Shown: one piece after another, positions 9,723 to 19,586 of the stretch | How positions within the stretch are numbered: position 1 is the first letter of the stretch | Layout: each line of letters begins with the position of its first letter | Assembly: GCA_029248185.1 (NCBI GenBank) | Contig: JAQWJV010000040.1 | Location: 1 to 64,000 of the forward strand | Length of the DNA stretch: 64,000 nucleotides | Direction: 5' to 3' | Source of the DNA: Flavobacteriaceae bacterium | Lineage (GTDB): Bacteria; Bacteroidota; Bacteroidia; Flavobacteriales; Flavobacteriaceae | The notes under the pieces: generated by a model | Told to the model about the DNA's origin: nothing | What the model saw: only the letters and a program-made list of their open reading frames with translations | Database searches by the model: none | Position numbers and translations under genes: made by a program

Positions 9723-10141
9723 AGTGTATTTGTTTTAAAATCTAAGTAAGATTGCAAAATTAGTGTAGCACTCACCTGATCAATCATTCCTTTATTAGCG
9801 CGTTGCTTCTTCTTTAGCCCTCCATCGATCATGGATTGAAAAGCGAGCTTAGAAGTATAGCGTTCGTCATAGCGTTCAATAGTTTGAGCGGGAAAGTGAT
9901 TTTTAAGCTTTGCAATAAAATTCTTTATGTGTAATTCCACCGCTCCCGGAGCACCGTCTTTTTGAAGTGGTTTTCCCACAATAAAAGTCTCGACATCCAC
10001 TGTTTTACAATAGTTTTTTAAAAAAGGAATAACTTCTGAAGTAGGTAAGTTATTAAGTCCGCTTGCAATGATTTTTAGAGGATCAGTACAAGCCAGTCCT
10101 GTCCGTTTTGTTCCAAAATCAATTCCTACTAAAGCACCCAT
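9719..10141 (-). CDS. ruvX: Holliday junction resolvase-like protein (YqgF/RuvX)
   Basis: MGALVGIDFGTKRTGLACTDP, ERYDERYTSKLA, DQVSATLILQSYLD; ATG at 10141 preferred over TTG at 10144. Confidence 0.93.
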   Translation of the reverse strand: MGALVGIDFGTKRTGLACTDPLKIIASGLNNLPTSEVIPFLKNYCKTVDVETFIVGKPLQKDGAPGAVELHIKNFIAKLKNHFPAQTIERYDERYTSKLAFQSMIDGGLKKKQRANKGMIDQVSATLILQSYLDFKTNTL

Positions 10142-10230
10142 CAAACTTTTTTTGCAAATATACCTTTTTCAAAAAGATAAGCTTCATATCAATCTTTTTG
10201 AATTCTTTACATTTGTCAAAAATTTAGAAA

Positions 10231-11037
10231 ATGAAAAATATAATCGAAGCCGCATGGGAGAATCGTTCCCTCCTTGAAGAAAAACAAACGCAAGATACCA
10301 TCCGATCCGTGATCACTCAACTGGATGAAGGAAAGCTAAGAGTAGCGGAACCCACTGAAGAGGGGTGGCAAGTGAACGAATGGGTCAAAAAAGCGGTAGT
10401 ATTGTATTTTCCAATCCAAAAAATGGAAACCTTAGAATCGGGTCCTTTAGAATTTCATGATAAAATGCCATTAAAAAAAGGCTACAAAGAAAAAGGAATT
10501 CGTGTAGTACCCCATGCAGTAGCAAGACACGGTGCTTACTTATCATCGGGTGTTATTTTAATGCCGAGCTATGTAAATATTGGTGCCTATGTTGACGAAG
10601 GAACTATGGTAGATACTTGGGCAACCGTTGGTAGTTGTGCACAAATAGGTAAGAATGTACATTTGAGTGGTGGGGTTGGAATTGGCGGTGTTTTAGAGCC
10701 TTTACAAGCCGCTCCAGTGATTATTGAAGACAATGCGTTTTTGGGATCAAGAAGCATCGTAGTGGAAGGGGTGCGTGTAGGGAAAGAAGCAGTATTAGGT
10801 GCCAATGTCGTATTGACAGCCTCCACAAAAATAATTGATGTTACAGGCTCTGAACCCATCGAAACGAAAGGATATGTCCCCAATCGATCCGTGGTGATTC
10901 CAGGAAGTTATACCAAAACATTTCCTGCAGGAGATTTTCAAGTGCCCTGTGCTTTGATTATTGGAAAACGAAAAGAAAGTACTGACAAAAAAACCTCTTT
11001 GAATGATGCCTTGCGGACACACAATGTTGCAGTGTAG
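10231..11037 (+). CDS. dapD: 2,3,4,5-tetrahydropyridine-2,6-dicarboxylate N-succinyltransferase
   Basis: Left-handed beta-helix hexapeptide repeats; VNIGAYVDEGTMVDTWATVGSCAQIGKNVHLSGGVGIGGVLEP. Confidence 0.95.
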   Translation: MKNIIEAAWENRSLLEEKQTQDTIRSVITQLDEGKLRVAEPTEEGWQVNEWVKKAVVLYFPIQKMETLESGPLEFHDKMPLKKGYKEKGIRVVPHAVARHGAYLSSGVILMPSYVNIGAYVDEGTMVDTWATVGSCAQIGKNVHLSGGVGIGGVLEPLQAAPVIIEDNAFLGSRSIVVEGVRVGKEAVLGANVVLTASTKIIDVTGSEPIETKGYVPNRSVVIPGSYTKTFPAGDFQVPCALIIGKRKESTDKKTSLNDALRTHNVAV

Positions 11038-11057
11038 TAAATATATATTTTCCTTTT

Positions 11058-11606
11058 ATGATGAATAAAGCTTTAACCGCTTTACAAAACAAGCAAACGA
11101 TACTATACCCAACAGATACAGTTTGGGGTATTGGTGGCGATGCTTTGGCTCCAGAAGTTGTTCAAAATATTTATACGCTCAAACAGCGTGTGGATCACAA
11201 AGCTTTAATAGTATTGGTTAAAGACATGAACATGTTAAAAGAATATGTTCAGGAAATTCCAGAAGTCGCTTTTAAATTTCTAGAAGAAGAACGCCCCACT
11301 ACCCTAATCTATCCAAAATGTATTCATTTAGCATCCAATCTAATAGGATCGGATGGCTCTGTTGGAATCCGTATTCCTAGACATGCATTTTGTCAAGAAT
11401 TGCTTGCTGCATTTGGAAAACCAATCATCTCTACCTCAGCCAATATGAGTGGCTGTGAGACTCCAAAAAATTTTAATTCCATTGATTCAAAAATTTTGGA
11501 AGGGGTTGACTATGTTGTACCTTTGCAAAAAGAAACCAATTCAAATCAACCTTCAAGAGTTATAAAAATTGATGTTGATGGAAATGTTCAGATTCTACGT
11601 GCGTGA
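11058..11606 (+). CDS. L-threonylcarbamoyladenylate synthase (Sua5/YciO/YrdC family)
   Basis: ILYPTDTVWGIGGDA, VGIRIPRH, PIISTSANMSG motifs. Confidence 0.92.
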   Translation: MMNKALTALQNKQTILYPTDTVWGIGGDALAPEVVQNIYTLKQRVDHKALIVLVKDMNMLKEYVQEIPEVAFKFLEEERPTTLIYPKCIHLASNLIGSDGSVGIRIPRHAFCQELLAAFGKPIISTSANMSGCETPKNFNSIDSKILEGVDYVVPLQKETNSNQPSRVIKIDVDGNVQILRA

Positions 11607-13042
11607 AATTACTAAAGGATTTTTCTAAAACCCTCTCCAGCCCGGTGTTTAAAGTATTGCAAGAAGTAATTGCAAACTCAGATGCCAAGGGCTTTGTCAT
11701 TGGTGGATTCGTAAGAGATCATCTCTTAAATCGTTCTCAAAAAAAAGATATTGATATTGTGGCTTTGGGATCAGGGATTGATCTTGCCCTTGCTGTTCAA
11801 AAAAAACTACCCGGCGCTAAAGGGGTTCAAATATTCAAAACCTATGGAACTGCAATGGTTCAGTGGGAAGATATCGATTTAGAATTCGTAGGAGCCCGTA
11901 AAGAATCTTATTCTAAAGAAAGTAGAAATCCAGAGGTAAAACCAGGTACTTTAGAAGATGACCAAAACCGACGTGACTTTACTATCAATGCATTGGCTAT
12001 TAGTCTTAATCCTGAGGATTATGGTACCCTCATTGACCCCTTTAATGGACTCAAAGATCTAGAACAAGGTATTTTACGCACCCCCCTAGATCCAGATATT
12101 ACCTATTCAGATGATCCGCTTCGAATGATGCGCGCCATTCGCTTTGCCACCCAGTTGGATTTCACAATCGATTCGGCTTCTTTTGACGCTATTAGTCGCA
12201 ATGCACATCGAATTGATATTATTACCAAAGAGCGTATTGTAGAGGAATTGAATAAGATTCTAATGACTCCAAAACCCTCTAAGGGCTTTATTTTAATGGA
12301 AAAAACTGGACTTCTTAAGAGAATACTTCCAGAATTAATTGATCTAAAAGGTGTTGAAGAAATTGAAGGACAAAAACACAAAGACAATTTTTATCATACT
12401 TTAGAAGTCGTCGATAATTTGTGCAAAAACAGTAATGACCTTTGGCTACGTTGGGCGGCTTTACTTCATGATATTGGCAAAGCTCCCACAAAAAAATTCA
12501 AACCCCCCGTAGGCTGGACCTTCCACAACCACGAATTCGTGGGAGCAAAAATGACATATAGGCTTTTTAAACGCTTAAAAATGCCATTAAATGAAAAAAT
12601 GAAATTCGTTCAGAAGATGGTTTTTATGAGCTCTCGGCCTATTATTATTGCTGAAGAACAAGTGACCGATTCTGCCATAAGACGTTTAGTTTTCGATGCC
12701 GGACCCTTTATTGATGACTTGATAACACTATGTGAAGCTGATATCACAACCAAAAATCCAGAACGTTTTAAACGCTATCATAATAACTTTAAAATTGTTC
12801 GTGAAAAAATTATCGGCGTTGAAGAAAAAGATCATTTGCGAAACTTCCAACCCCCTATCTCAGGGGAGGTCATTATGAAATGTTTTAACCTAAAGCCTTC
12901 CAGAGAAATTGGGTTAATAAAAGAAGCCATAAAAGAAGCAATTTTAGAAGGAGAAATTCCAAATGAACAAAAGGCCGCTTTTGAAAAAATGAAAACTGAA
13001 GGGAAAAAACTTGGACTTATATTTCATGAAAAAACAATTTAA
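11603..13042 (+). CDS. cca: CCA tRNA nucleotidyltransferase / poly(A) polymerase-like with HD domain
   Basis: GFVIGGFVRDHLLNRSQKKDIDIV, RRDFTINALAI, DPLRMMRAIRFATQLDF, LLHDIGKAPT; GTG start. Confidence 0.92.
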   Translation: MKLLKDFSKTLSSPVFKVLQEVIANSDAKGFVIGGFVRDHLLNRSQKKDIDIVALGSGIDLALAVQKKLPGAKGVQIFKTYGTAMVQWEDIDLEFVGARKESYSKESRNPEVKPGTLEDDQNRRDFTINALAISLNPEDYGTLIDPFNGLKDLEQGILRTPLDPDITYSDDPLRMMRAIRFATQLDFTIDSASFDAISRNAHRIDIITKERIVEELNKILMTPKPSKGFILMEKTGLLKRILPELIDLKGVEEIEGQKHKDNFYHTLEVVDNLCKNSNDLWLRWAALLHDIGKAPTKKFKPPVGWTFHNHEFVGAKMTYRLFKRLKMPLNEKMKFVQKMVFMSSRPIIIAEEQVTDSAIRRLVFDAGPFIDDLITLCEADITTKNPERFKRYHNNFKIVREKIIGVEEKDHLRNFQPPISGEVIMKCFNLKPSREIGLIKEAIKEAILEGEIPNEQKAAFEKMKTEGKKLGLIFHEKTI

Positions 13043-14042
13043 AACACTCATTGTTACCAGTTTGATCCTGGTCTACCTCGTTATTGCAGCGGGCTCTGTT
13101 GTACGAATGACGGGAAGTGGCATGGGATGCCCTGACTGGCCTAAGTGTTTTGGGTATTTAATTCCACCCACAGAACGAAACCAACTGGATTGGAAATCCA
13201 ATCACCAATATCATGAAGGAGAAGTGATTATTCTGAACGAAAGTTTACGTGTAGCTTCATCCGATTTTACCTCCCAAGATACTTACCAACCAAAAAATTG
13301 GGAAGCCTACACAAAACATGATTATGCCATTTTTAATGCTACCCATACTTGGATAGAATTTATCAACCGTCTCTTAGGGGTATTCGCTGGGTTGGCCACT
13401 CTTTTACTATTTATTAGTTCTTTATGGAGAATAAAAACAGACCCAACCTCAACCTTATTGTCTTTTCTTGTTATTCTTGGAATGGGATTTCAAGGGTGGT
13501 TAGGAAAAACAGTCGTTGACTCCAACTTACTCCCTTTTAAAATAACCCTCCATATGGTAATGGCCCTATTACTTGTGCTAGTATTGGTAATTCTTTTAGC
13601 CCGAGAAAAACAGTCCGAAACATTCTTAAAGAACACTTCAAGACTTCAAAAGGTTTTAGGAGTTGGATTGATTTTAACACTTGTTCAAATTGGAATGGGA
13701 ACCCAAGTTCGACAGTTTGTGGACGAACAAATGCATTTCTTCAATTTAGAGCAAGCTTCATCTTGGCTAGCAGATGCACCCATTCTATTTTATTTCCATC
13801 GAAGTTTTTCTATTCTCGTGCTTCTCGTTCACGGCTACTTAGGTTATTTATTATATCAAAACAAAACAATACCCAAGGTTTTTATTGTTATTCTATCTTT
13901 GCTTGGCGTGGAAATCCTATCGGGAATTTGGATGTATTACTTTGATTTTCCCTTTTCTTCTCAACCCTTACACCTAGTATTAGCTTCCTTATTGTTTGGA
14001 GCACAAAGTTATTTTATGTTGACCCTTAAAAAACAATTATGA
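13026..14042 (+). CDS. COX15/CtaA family heme A synthase
   Basis: MKKQFKTLIVTSLILVYLVIAAGSVVRMTGSGMGCPDWPKCFG, FNATHTWIEFINRLLG, HRSFSILVLLVHG; ATG at 13026 overlaps cca by 17 nt. Confidence 0.92.
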   Translation: MKKQFKTLIVTSLILVYLVIAAGSVVRMTGSGMGCPDWPKCFGYLIPPTERNQLDWKSNHQYHEGEVIILNESLRVASSDFTSQDTYQPKNWEAYTKHDYAIFNATHTWIEFINRLLGVFAGLATLLLFISSLWRIKTDPTSTLLSFLVILGMGFQGWLGKTVVDSNLLPFKITLHMVMALLLVLVLVILLAREKQSETFLKNTSRLQKVLGVGLILTLVQIGMGTQVRQFVDEQMHFFNLEQASSWLADAPILFYFHRSFSILVLLVHGYLGYLLYQNKTIPKVFIVILSLLGVEILSGIWMYYFDFPFSSQPLHLVLASLLFGAQSYFMLTLKKQL

Positions 14043-14542
14043 TTTATAGAATTCGAGTTATTTTAGATGTTAAAGAGGATGTCCTTCGCGATATAGAAAT
14101 TGATGAAATGGCTACTTTAGAAGATTTACATCATGCCGTCACACAAGCATTTGGTTTCTTAGGTAATGAAATGGCTTCCTTTTACACCACTAATGATGCG
14201 TGGGAACAAGGAGAAGAAATGCCCCTAGAATCTATGGACATTGCACAACCTAATTATGGCGAAACTGTACTGAATACTATTTTTTCAGCTGAAGTGCATA
14301 AATTGCTTTATATCTATGATTTCCTCAATTTATGGACTTTTTTCATTGAATTAATGGAAGTTGGAGAATTGATTGTGGGTACAAACTATCCCAATCTTAT
14401 TCATGCCGAAGGAGAAGTTCCAGAGGAAGCTCCTGACAAATCCTTTGAAAGTGATACCCCTTTTAAAGAAGATGGTTTTGAAGACAGTCTAGATGTTGAG
14501 GATTCAGAACAACAAGATTATGACGATAGTGATTTTTACTAA
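14039..14542 (+). CDS. pRiA4b ORF-3-like (IS1096/TnpR passenger family) protein
   Basis: YRIRVILDVKEDVLRDIEIDEMATLEDLHHAVTQAFGF, YIYDFLNLWTFFIELMEV. Confidence 0.75.
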   Translation: MIYRIRVILDVKEDVLRDIEIDEMATLEDLHHAVTQAFGFLGNEMASFYTTNDAWEQGEEMPLESMDIAQPNYGETVLNTIFSAEVHKLLYIYDFLNLWTFFIELMEVGELIVGTNYPNLIHAEGEVPEEAPDKSFESDTPFKEDGFEDSLDVEDSEQQDYDDSDFY

Positions 14543-15600
14543 AACTGGCTGTGTGTGTCTACCTTTTCATAATGCTTTCGAACGTATTCAAAAGAGGCCT
14601 TCATAATATCCCCCATTGTTTTACTATTCAAAAAAGCTTTGTCTTGGGTAAACTTATAAATTTCATTTCGCAAACGTTCTAGATTTTCTGGAAGCGTAAA
14701 TAATTCTAACTGCATGGTTTTTACCAATTTATTGAGTCGATTCCCTGAACTGATAATACGTCTGGCAACAATAGAACGCTCTTCTATTTTATATTGGTTG
14801 ATGGAATCATGGGTGAGTTTTGAACGAACCAGATCCATAATGGGTCCATTCTCTTTAAAAAACTGGGGACGATAAACGGACAAGCGTCCCTCAAAGGATT
14901 GTTGATCAAAATCAATTGGACGAATCTTGTAGACCACTTGATCAAAATCATGCGTTGGAACCACTACATAATTATAAGCACGCATATCGCCTAACAAACG
15001 AATCATACTCCGCTCATTAAATTTGACATACTCTTTTGCAATTTGAGCTTTCTCAGCTTCATTGCATTGTGGCAGAAACTCTTTCATAAATGTGTCACCA
15101 GGGATTCCCGCAATATGCTCCTCGATCAAAGTATTGTCATTGACCAAGAAATTTAAATTGTAAGGCGAAAGCATATGTTCAAATTCCAAACCAAAAACTC
15201 GTGAGGCATCTGTCTTTTTAATATAATAATAGGTGAAATTATCATTCAAAATATTCCGGACTTTAATACGAAAGGGTTTAGAATTTCCAAAAGTGCAAAA
15301 ATCAATTGCATCAATATTTAAATAAGGAATTGCAGATTCGTTCCCGTCGGAATGCAATTGAGTATATATTTTCTTCAAACTAAATTCAATCTCCCTGCGC
15401 TCACTGTCGGTATAATAAACACTCACCCAAAGTGTATCATTATCATTCTTATCATAGACGATCACTGAACCTGAAAAGCGAAGTAAATCATCGTAACACA
15501 CAGGAGTGTCAATCCATCTTTCGTATTCATTTAGGAAAGAAGCCAACTCCTTGGATATTTTAAAAAAAGGCTTTTTTTTGGAAATTAATTTTTCTTCCAT
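14539..15600 (-). CDS. Uncharacterised protein with APH/protein-kinase-like catalytic motifs
   Basis: GDMRAYN (GD-x4-N) followed by PIDFD, preceded by YYYIKKTD...EFEHML and LIEEHIAGIPGD; overall family not recognised. Confidence 0.6.
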   Translation of the reverse strand: MEEKLISKKKPFFKISKELASFLNEYERWIDTPVCYDDLLRFSGSVIVYDKNDNDTLWVSVYYTDSERREIEFSLKKIYTQLHSDGNESAIPYLNIDAIDFCTFGNSKPFRIKVRNILNDNFTYYYIKKTDASRVFGLEFEHMLSPYNLNFLVNDNTLIEEHIAGIPGDTFMKEFLPQCNEAEKAQIAKEYVKFNERSMIRLLGDMRAYNYVVVPTHDFDQVVYKIRPIDFDQQSFEGRLSVYRPQFFKENGPIMDLVRSKLTHDSINQYKIEERSIVARRIISSGNRLNKLVKTMQLELFTLPENLERLRNEIYKFTQDKAFLNSKTMGDIMKASFEYVRKHYEKVDTHSQF

Positions 15601-15729
15601 ATTCAGGTTTTATCAAAAATAGTGTTTTTAAGTTCAAAGTAATAACCCTTAAGATAATTGAACTAACTTTATAAAAAATGAATTACAAACGTAACAAATC
15701 ACTACCCAAATCGTTTTATTTTTAAACCT

Positions 15730-16650
15730 ATGTCAAACACCTTACTGGAACTTAACGAACTCACCAAGAAATACGGAGGTCTCACCGCTGTAAATAAGCT
15801 CTCTCTTTCCCTCACAAAGGGAAAGGTTTACGGACTCTTAGGTCCCAATGGAAGTGGAAAATCCACTACTTTGGGCATGGTATTGAATGTCATTAATCCC
15901 ACTTCAGGGACTTTCCAATGGTATGATGGGAGTCTAACCACACATGAAGCTCTTAAAAAAATTGGCGCCATAATTGAGCGACCTAATTTTTACCCTTACA
16001 TGACTGCGCTCCAAAACTTAACATTAATCTGTAAAATCAAACAATGTAGTACGGATACAATAGAAGAGCTGTTGAAGCTTGTCAATCTTTGGGATCGAAA
16101 AAAGAGCAAATTCAGAACTTTTTCTTTAGGAATGAAACAACGCTTGGCCATTGCAGCAGCTTTAGTAAACCAACCCGATCTTTTGATTTTGGATGAACCC
16201 ACCAATGGACTTGACCCCGAGGGCATTCACCAAATCAGAGAATTAATTCTGACTATTGCACAACAGGGAACAACAATTCTTCTCGCTTCCCATTTATTAG
16301 ACGAAGTAGAAAAAGTATGTACAAATGTGATTGTACTTAAAAATGGTGTCAAATATTACGAAGGTGAGGTAGAGGGTCTTTCTCAATCCTTCGGCTATTT
16401 TGAAATCGCTACAGAAAACAATGAACAACTTTTAAACTTTCTTGAAGCACACCCTGCAATTGGTGAGATTAGTAAAGAAAATAAATACTACAAGGTGAAC
16501 TTAACCCAAGACGTTAGTACGGCTGTTTTTTCTAAAGAATTACAAAAAAAAGGAATACTTCTTACCCATTTCTCAAAAAAGCAACCTTCACTAGAAAGTC
16601 AATTTTTATCTTTAACCCAAACCAAAGAACATGCGACTCCTACAAATTGA
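15730..16650 (+). CDS. ABC transporter ATP-binding protein
   Basis: Walker A GPNGSGKST, signature FSLGMKQRLAIA, Walker B LLILDEPTNGLDPEG. Confidence 0.96.
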   Translation: MSNTLLELNELTKKYGGLTAVNKLSLSLTKGKVYGLLGPNGSGKSTTLGMVLNVINPTSGTFQWYDGSLTTHEALKKIGAIIERPNFYPYMTALQNLTLICKIKQCSTDTIEELLKLVNLWDRKKSKFRTFSLGMKQRLAIAAALVNQPDLLILDEPTNGLDPEGIHQIRELILTIAQQGTTILLASHLLDEVEKVCTNVIVLKNGVKYYEGEVEGLSQSFGYFEIATENNEQLLNFLEAHPAIGEISKENKYYKVNLTQDVSTAVFSKELQKKGILLTHFSKKQPSLESQFLSLTQTKEHATPTN

Positions 16651-17470
16651 ATTATATAAACTTTGGCACAGTAGGATTTCTAAAGTTTTAATCTTTGGAT
16701 ATTTCCTACTCATTTTTAGTATTGCTATTCTCAGTACCATTAAAGTGGAATTGGGTCCGATCAATTTTCATTTAGCAGAACAAGGAATCTTTAACTTTCC
16801 CTACATCTGGCATTTTAATACCTTTGTGATCGCTTTGCTAAAGGTGTTTTTTGCAATTATTATCGTTGCAATGATTGGGAATGAATACTCCAACAAAACA
16901 TTAAAACAAAATCTTATTGATGGTCTAAGTAAGGCTGAATTTCTTCGAACTAAAGTGTATGCAATACTTGCTTTTGTCGTAATTTCTACCCTATTCGTTT
17001 TTATCATTTCATTAATTTTAGGTGGAATCTACTCTGACTATAATGAATTGCAAATTATATTCATGGATTTAGAATATTTGCTGGCCTATGCAGTCAAACT
17101 TTTTGGATTTTTCACCTTCTGTTTATTTTTATCAATCCTTATCAAACGATCAGCTTTTGCACTCGGCTTCCTGGCCTTGTGGCAAGTTACTGAAGGAATC
17201 GTGTTTGGACTTATGAAATGGAAGCTCTCTGACCTTATTCCGCAAATTTCAGCAGAACAGGTGTTTCAGTTTTTTCCATTAAATGCAATGGGAAATTTAA
17301 TCAAAGAACCTTTCACTCGACTTTCTGCTATCCAAAATCTAGCCGATCAAATGGGGGAAGCCTTTACAAAAGATTATTCTGTTTCCTTTTTCAATATTGC
17401 GATTGTTATCGTTTGGTCAGCCTTGTTTATTAGAGGTTCTTATTTCCTTTTAAAGAGAAGAGATTTGTAG
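16631..17470 (+). CDS. ABC transporter permease (ABC-2 type)
   Basis: Multi-TM; directly follows and overlaps the ATPase; GNEYSNKTLKQNLIDGLSKAEFLRTK motif. Confidence 0.88.
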   Translation: MRLLQIELYKLWHSRISKVLIFGYFLLIFSIAILSTIKVELGPINFHLAEQGIFNFPYIWHFNTFVIALLKVFFAIIIVAMIGNEYSNKTLKQNLIDGLSKAEFLRTKVYAILAFVVISTLFVFIISLILGGIYSDYNELQIIFMDLEYLLAYAVKLFGFFTFCLFLSILIKRSAFALGFLALWQVTEGIVFGLMKWKLSDLIPQISAEQVFQFFPLNAMGNLIKEPFTRLSAIQNLADQMGEAFTKDYSVSFFNIAIVIVWSALFIRGSYFLLKRRDL

Positions 17471-17535
17471 TTTCTTTGTTAAAGCAACCTCAATATCCAT
17501 TTGATATTTTGTAATTTTGCATTTTCTAAAATATT

Positions 17536-19524
17536 ATGGATTTTAAACTCGTTTCTGATTTTAAGCCTACTGGCGATCAACCCAAGGCCATTGAAGAAAT
17601 TGTTACGCAGTTTCAAAACCAAGATCCTTATGTTACTCTCCAAGGAGTAACGGGTTCCGGAAAAACATTTACCATGGCAAATGCCGTGCAACAACTCCAA
17701 CGCCCCACCCTTGTTTTAGCACACAATAAAACATTGGCTGCTCAGCTTTATTCAGAGTTTAAACAGTTTTTTCCAGAAAATGCTGTAGAGTATTTTGTGT
17801 CCTACTACGATTATTACCAACCAGAGGCTTACATTCCTACCAGTGGTACGTATATCGAAAAAGACTTATCCATCAATGAGGATATCGAAAAGCTTCGTCT
17901 TAGCACTACTTCCTCCCTTCTATCTGGGAGACGCGATGTCTTAGTCGTTGCCTCTGTATCTTGTCTATATGGAATTGGAAACCCTGCTGAATTTGAAAAA
18001 AATGTAATTACCATAGAGCGTGATCAAGTTATTTCTAGAACACAACTTATGCATCGTTTGGTTCAAAGTTTATACTCTCGAACTACTGCAGAATTCAACA
18101 GAGGAAATTTCAGAGTTTTGGGTGATATTATTGATGTTTTTCCTGGCTATGCAGATATTGCATTTAAAATCCATTTTTTTGGGGATGAAATTGAACGAAT
18201 TGAAGCTTTTGATCCCATAAACAATAGTCGACTGGAACAATACGATAAAGTGAATCTTTATCCTGCCAATATTTTTGTTACTTCTCCTGACATCCTTCAA
18301 AATGCAATTCTTCAAATTCAAGAAGATTTAATTAAGCAAGTGGATTATTTTAAAGAAATTGGAAAACCGCTTGAAGCTAAAAGACTGCATGAACGAACAG
18401 AATTTGATTTGGAAATGATTCGTGAACTAGGCTACTGTTCAGGGATAGAAAATTATTCACGCTACCTGGATGGAAGAGCTCCCGGCACACGCCCTTTCTG
18501 TTTATTAGATTATTTTCCAAAAGACTTTCTAATGATTATTGACGAAAGCCATGTGACCATTTCGCAAGTTCATGCCATGTATGGTGGTGACAGAAGTAGA
18601 AAAGAAAATTTAGTGGAATACGGTTTTCGTCTTCCTGCCGCAATGGATAATCGTCCTTTAAAATTTGAGGAATTTGAAAGTTTACAAAATCAAGTGATGT
18701 ATGTAAGCGCTACTCCCGCAGATTATGAATTAGAACAAACTGAAGGAGCATTTGTGGAGCAAATCATTCGCCCAACAGGACTACTGGATCCCATTATTGA
18801 AGTCCGCCCCAGCTTGAATCAGATCGACGATTTAATTGAAGAAATTCAAGTACGCGTTGAAAAAGACGAAAGAACCCTGGTTACTACACTTACCAAACGA
18901 ATGGCGGAAGAATTGACTAAATATTTAAGTCGAGCACAAATTCGTTGTCGCTACATTCACAGTGATGTGGATACCTTAGAGCGAGTGGAGATCATGCAAG
19001 ATTTACGAAAAGGAGTTTTTGATGTTCTAATTGGGGTCAACCTTTTACGTGAAGGTTTGGATCTTCCAGAGGTTTCTCTTGTCGCTATTTTAGATGCAGA
19101 CAAAGAAGGTTTTTTACGTTCACACCGTTCGTTAACACAAACCATAGGAAGAGCCGCACGAAATGTTGAAGGAAAAGCAATAATGTATGCCGATGTGATT
19201 ACCAAGAGTATGCAAAAAACCATAGACGAAACTCGCTATCGTAGAGAAAAACAAACCGCTTATAATCTTAAACACGGCATCACACCTACGGCATTGAACA
19301 AATCATTGGACAGTGCCTTGGCTAAAAATTCGTTATCAACCCACGCAAATGAACTAGAATCCCGCAAAGTAGCAGAGGAAGCGAATCGATACATGAGCAA
19401 ACCTCAAATTGAAAAGAAAATTAGAACACTTCGCAAGGAAATGGAAAAAGCTGCCAAAGCCTTAGACTTTATAGAGGCTGCAAAATACCGTGATGACATT
19501 AAACTCCTACAAGAACAATTATAA
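17536..19524 (+). CDS. uvrB: Excinuclease ABC subunit UvrB
   Basis: DFKPTGDQPKAIEEIV, LQGVTGSGKTFTMA, YVSYYDYYQPEAYIP-type region, C-terminal UVR motif. Confidence 0.98.
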   Translation: MDFKLVSDFKPTGDQPKAIEEIVTQFQNQDPYVTLQGVTGSGKTFTMANAVQQLQRPTLVLAHNKTLAAQLYSEFKQFFPENAVEYFVSYYDYYQPEAYIPTSGTYIEKDLSINEDIEKLRLSTTSSLLSGRRDVLVVASVSCLYGIGNPAEFEKNVITIERDQVISRTQLMHRLVQSLYSRTTAEFNRGNFRVLGDIIDVFPGYADIAFKIHFFGDEIERIEAFDPINNSRLEQYDKVNLYPANIFVTSPDILQNAILQIQEDLIKQVDYFKEIGKPLEAKRLHERTEFDLEMIRELGYCSGIENYSRYLDGRAPGTRPFCLLDYFPKDFLMIIDESHVTISQVHAMYGGDRSRKENLVEYGFRLPAAMDNRPLKFEEFESLQNQVMYVSATPADYELEQTEGAFVEQIIRPTGLLDPIIEVRPSLNQIDDLIEEIQVRVEKDERTLVTTLTKRMAEELTKYLSRAQIRCRYIHSDVDTLERVEIMQDLRKGVFDVLIGVNLLREGLDLPEVSLVAILDADKEGFLRSHRSLTQTIGRAARNVEGKAIMYADVITKSMQKTIDETRYRREKQTAYNLKHGITPTALNKSLDSALAKNSLSTHANELESRKVAEEANRYMSKPQIEKKIRTLRKEMEKAAKALDFIEAAKYRDDIKLLQEQL

Positions 19525-19586
19525 AGAAATACTAAACTCTTAAATTCTCTGCTGTTGACGAAATTCATAGGCTATCTTTACATTGT

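Noticed and set aside
14039-14542. pRiA4b ORF-3/IS1096 TnpR-like name as a sign of a mobile element
   Set aside because: No transposase, inverted repeats or target duplication nearby; the gene overlaps COX15 by 4 nt, consistent with a stable chromosomal operon.
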